From NCBI GenBank assembly GCA_945913285.1, contig CAMEDD010000002.1, forward strand, positions 1-64,000: 64,000 nt of DNA, given 5' to 3'. Under the pieces are notes generated by a model, which did not search any database, was not told the origin of the DNA, and saw only the letters and a program-made list of their open reading frames with translations. The stretch is from Candidatus Sulfopaludibacter sp. SbA3 (lineage in GTDB: Bacteria > Pseudomonadota > Alphaproteobacteria > Caulobacterales > Hyphomonadaceae). Below, piece by piece: positions 61,900 through 64,000 of this stretch. Position 1 is the stretch's first letter. Every line of letters begins with the position of its first letter. The position numbers and the translations under genes were made by a program.

Positions 61900-63138
61900 C
61901 TAGCGGTAGATGATCGTCGCATCCCGGCGGGAGTTGCGCAGTTCGCGCTCCGAAATCATGTTCAGCTCGCGCGCCTTTATCGAGTTCTTGAGGTCCTCTT
62001 TCGAAGGCAGGGCTTCGGCGCCATCTTCCCGGCGGCAGACGTACATGACTGCGAGCCCGCCGCCGACGGCGAATACTTCCGTCGCCTTGCCGATATCCGT
62101 CGCGAGCACGAGGTTGCGGCCTTCCGGCCCAAGTTCCACGATATCGATATCGGTCAGGTCCTGCGCGCGCAGCGCGCTGCGGGAGTTGGCGACCGAATTG
62201 ACGTCGGCGCACGTCTTTATGCGCGACATGGCTTCCGTCAGCGTTTCTTCCTTCGCATCGGTGGTCACGAGGCGCTTCAGGTCGACCTTCGTTGTCGGCT
62301 GGCTCGGCTCGCGCTTGGCGCTGACCTGCAGGATGTAAACGCCGCTCTCCACTTCCACCGGGGTCAGCAGGGCGGGCACGCTGGGCGAGGCAAGCACGGC
62401 GGCCGACAGCGCGTCGGACAAGTCATCCGTCGTCACCCATCCCATGTCACCGCCGGTTGCCGCCGTCGGAGCCGAGGAGATGCGCTGCGCGGCGACCCGG
62501 AAGTCGGCGCCCTGTTTCAGCTGCGCGATGATGGAATCGGCGGCCTTCAGCGCCTCTACCCGTGTCTCGGGGTCGGGAGCGTAGAGGAAGATTTCGCTGA
62601 CGCGGAACTGTGTCTTCTTGGAAGCCGTGCGCAACCGGTTCATCTGGTCATCGACCTGGCTTTCCGAAACCCGGATGCGCGAGCCGTAGAGACCGCTCAT
62701 CAGTCGGTTCCAGGCGATATCGGCGCGGATCTGCTCTTCCAGGCTCACAGGGTTGACGCCCGCGGCTTGCAGCTGACTGCGAAGGCCCTCAGCCCCGACG
62801 CCCGACTCGGTCGCCATGTCGCTCATTTGCGCGTTGATCTCTTCAGGCTCCACCTTGACTTCAAACTCGGCGACCCGGTCGAGCTGCAGCCGCTCGTCGA
62901 TCAGCTGTTCCAGTGCCTGTCCGGTGATCTGCTGGACCTGCTCCTGAGACGGCGCCTGCCGCCCCAAAGTTAGCAGCAGAAGGCGCGCGCGCTGACGAAC
63001 GTCGGAATAGGAAATCGGCTTGTCATTTACGATGGCGGCAATGCCTTCGAGCTGCAGACGGTTTTCTTCCGCCGCCTGGGCCAGCGCGACCGGCGCGCTC
63101 ATGGCCACGAGGGCTGCCATCATCACTGCACGTAACAT
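61900..63138 (-). CDS. surA: Periplasmic chaperone/peptidyl-prolyl isomerase SurA
   Basis: 412 aa. Signal peptide to APVALAQA, an N-terminal SurA chaperone region (GIAAIVNDKPISYSDVRQRA, LEQLIDERLQLDRVAEFEVK), one parvulin-type domain around residues 170-270 (VSEIFLYAPDPETRVEALKA, TGGDMGWVTTDDLSDALSAA, VEVESGVYILQVSAKREPSQ) and a second, degenerate PPIase-like region. It escorts outer-membrane proteins, including LptD, to the BAM complex. Between lptD and pdxA. Confidence 0.95.
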   Translation of the reverse strand: MLRAVMMAALVAMSAPVALAQAAEENRLQLEGIAAIVNDKPISYSDVRQRARLLLLTLGRQAPSQEQVQQITGQALEQLIDERLQLDRVAEFEVKVEPEEINAQMSDMATESGVGAEGLRSQLQAAGVNPVSLEEQIRADIAWNRLMSGLYGSRIRVSESQVDDQMNRLRTASKKTQFRVSEIFLYAPDPETRVEALKAADSIIAQLKQGADFRVAAQRISSAPTAATGGDMGWVTTDDLSDALSAAVLASPSVPALLTPVEVESGVYILQVSAKREPSQPTTKVDLKRLVTTDAKEETLTEAMSRIKTCADVNSVANSRSALRAQDLTDIDIVELGPEGRNLVLATDIGKATEVFAVGGGLAVMYVCRREDGAEALPSKEDLKNSIKARELNMISERELRNSRRDATIIYR

Positions 63139-63276
63139 TCACGTCCTCCGTGGAATTCTCGCGTCGCGGGAGCCGTTTAGCCGCTTTGCGCAGACCTTAC
63201 AAATCCCGGCTAGCGGCGCAACGCACGAGCACAGTAACCTGCCTGAGTATTGCAGGTTCGACTTGGGCGGTACAGA

Positions 63277-64000
63277 TTAATCGAACTCTTCGGAACCAAA
63301 ATTACCCAGTGATTTCAGGGTAAAGCGGAACTGGAAGTTTTCAGATGGCCCAAGTGTCCGGTCAAACTGCTCGTTCCGGCTGTACACCAGTTCGAAGCGC
63401 GAACAGGGGTCAGAGAATGCGAGGCCGATTTCCTGGCGGGCATTCAGGTTGCCCGCAATGTCGCGCAGCTGGCTGAAGATGACCGAGTAATTCTCGGTCA
63501 CCTGCACTTCGCCGTGAAGGAACACGCCCTCGTCGGGCACGCCGAGCGGGCTGATTCTCTCGTTGATGTTGTAATACTGCGCCACGCCCCGGAACCGCTT
63601 GAGCGAGGTCGAGGCGCGCAGGTCCAGGCGGTTCAGCGCAAACTCAGCATCATCGATCCGCAGCCTGCTGGACAGTTGCAGCGCATTGCCGAAATCCAGC
63701 GACGTCGTCGCCACCCAGTCCGACGAGGTGCCATCGAGGTTCGAGGCGACGTTGAACGCTTCGTCGGCCCGCGAGCGCCAACGCCGGCCGACCTGTGTGC
63801 TCAGTTCCGTGCCGTTCTTCCAGAGCGCCCGTGCGGTGATGCCGGCGCTGATCTTGCCATCGCCTTCATAGAGATCGAAGTTGCCGAAACCGTTGGCGTC
63901 AAACAGCGATGACTCATCGGACTCATAGAGCAGGCTGTCCTCGACGGGAATCGCTGCATCGTTGGCATTCGAGAAGCCCCACGCGCCCATGACGGCGGGC
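63277..64000 (-). CDS. lptD: LPS-assembly protein LptD (C-terminal part; 5' end outside window)
   Basis: The minus-strand frame is open from the window edge to the stop at 63277, giving the last 240 residues of LptD's beta-barrel: FDLYEGDGKISAGITARALW, VAQYYNINERISPLGVPDEG, and EIGLAFSDPCSRFELVYSRN before the end LGNFGSEEFD. Residues alternate as in barrel strands. LptD with LptE inserts lipopolysaccharide into the outer leaflet. The 138-base gap to surA holds no gene. Coordinates are cut by the window. Confidence 0.92.
   Translation of the reverse strand, partial: PAVMGAWGFSNANDAAIPVEDSLLYESDESSLFDANGFGNFDLYEGDGKISAGITARALWKNGTELSTQVGRRWRSRADEAFNVASNLDGTSSDWVATTSLDFGNALQLSSRLRIDDAEFALNRLDLRASTSLKRFRGVAQYYNINERISPLGVPDEGVFLHGEVQVTENYSVIFSQLRDIAGNLNARQEIGLAFSDPCSRFELVYSRNEQFDRTLGPSENFQFRFTLKSLGNFGSEEFD

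Overview
The window is a high-GC stretch of an alphaproteobacterial chromosome. Its gene order is typical of that class: rpsF-rpsR-rplI divergent from fabD-fabG-acpP-fabF-mltG-yicC-gmk, facing lptD-surA-pdxA-rsmA; a cytochrome bc1 chaperone followed by plsX-fabH-ihfA-merR; and a three-subunit proton-translocating transhydrogenase. Together with the many exported lipoprotein enzymes, this suggests a marine or aquatic Hyphomonadaceae/Caulobacterales-like bacterium. That placement is an inference from gene content and was not computed. No CRISPR array, complete insertion sequence or rRNA was seen.

Layout. 0-2.4 kb: a phytanoyl-CoA dioxygenase-family enzyme and a LuxR-type regulator without a luxI, next to a 3' half-tRNA that looks like an integration scar. 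2.5-12.9 kb: an accessory catabolic island. It holds two type-I sulfatases, a formylglycine-generating enzyme predicted to be a lipoprotein, a haloalkane dehalogenase, a metallo-beta-lactamase-fold hydrolase, a double DsbA/kappa-GST-like protein, a DUF1330 protein and a TetR regulator. Two near-identical 17-bp palindromes lie in front of its two transcription units. 12.9-22.6 kb: an unknown membrane protein, kynureninase divergent from an arylformamidase-like hydrolase, a murein-recycling pair (Mpl-like ligase, LD-carboxypeptidase) flanking an SMR exporter, pntAA-pntAB-pntB and an SDR. 22.6-27.3 kb: a cobalamin riboswitch controlling a compact btuB-btuF-btuC-btuD uptake operon.

27.3-30.6 kb contains decayed DNA: a sugar-transferase pseudogene and a phosphatase/TadC fossil, around galU and a threonine-dehydratase-like gene. 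30.6-39.2 kb is housekeeping: accA, thiL, H+-pyrophosphatase with a strong terminator, bamE, the bc1 chaperone, plsX, fabH, ihfA, a MerR regulator and tRNA-Pro(GGG). 39.2-50.9 kb is mixed: a DEDD exonuclease-like protein, an exported oligopeptidase B, msrB, a MaoC hydratase, a PLP enzyme with an acyl-CoA synthetase, an M28 lipoprotein peptidase, a sterol desaturase-family protein, an enoyl-CoA hydratase and pncC, plus an amidohydrolase fossil. 50.9-64 kb is core: dnaB, the S6/S18/L9 operon, the fatty-acid and acyl-carrier cluster, mltG, yicC, gmk, and the envelope-assembly operon lptD-surA-pdxA-rsmA, with lptD cut by the window edge.

The most unusual part is the 3-13 kb island. Two convergent units would deliver sulfatases, their cysteine-to-formylglycine maturase and a dehalogenase. 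The maturase carries a lipobox, which would place maturation outside the cytoplasm, and the shared palindrome suggests one regulon under the local TetR protein. The substrate, perhaps a sulfated and/or halogenated organic compound, cannot be read from the sequence.
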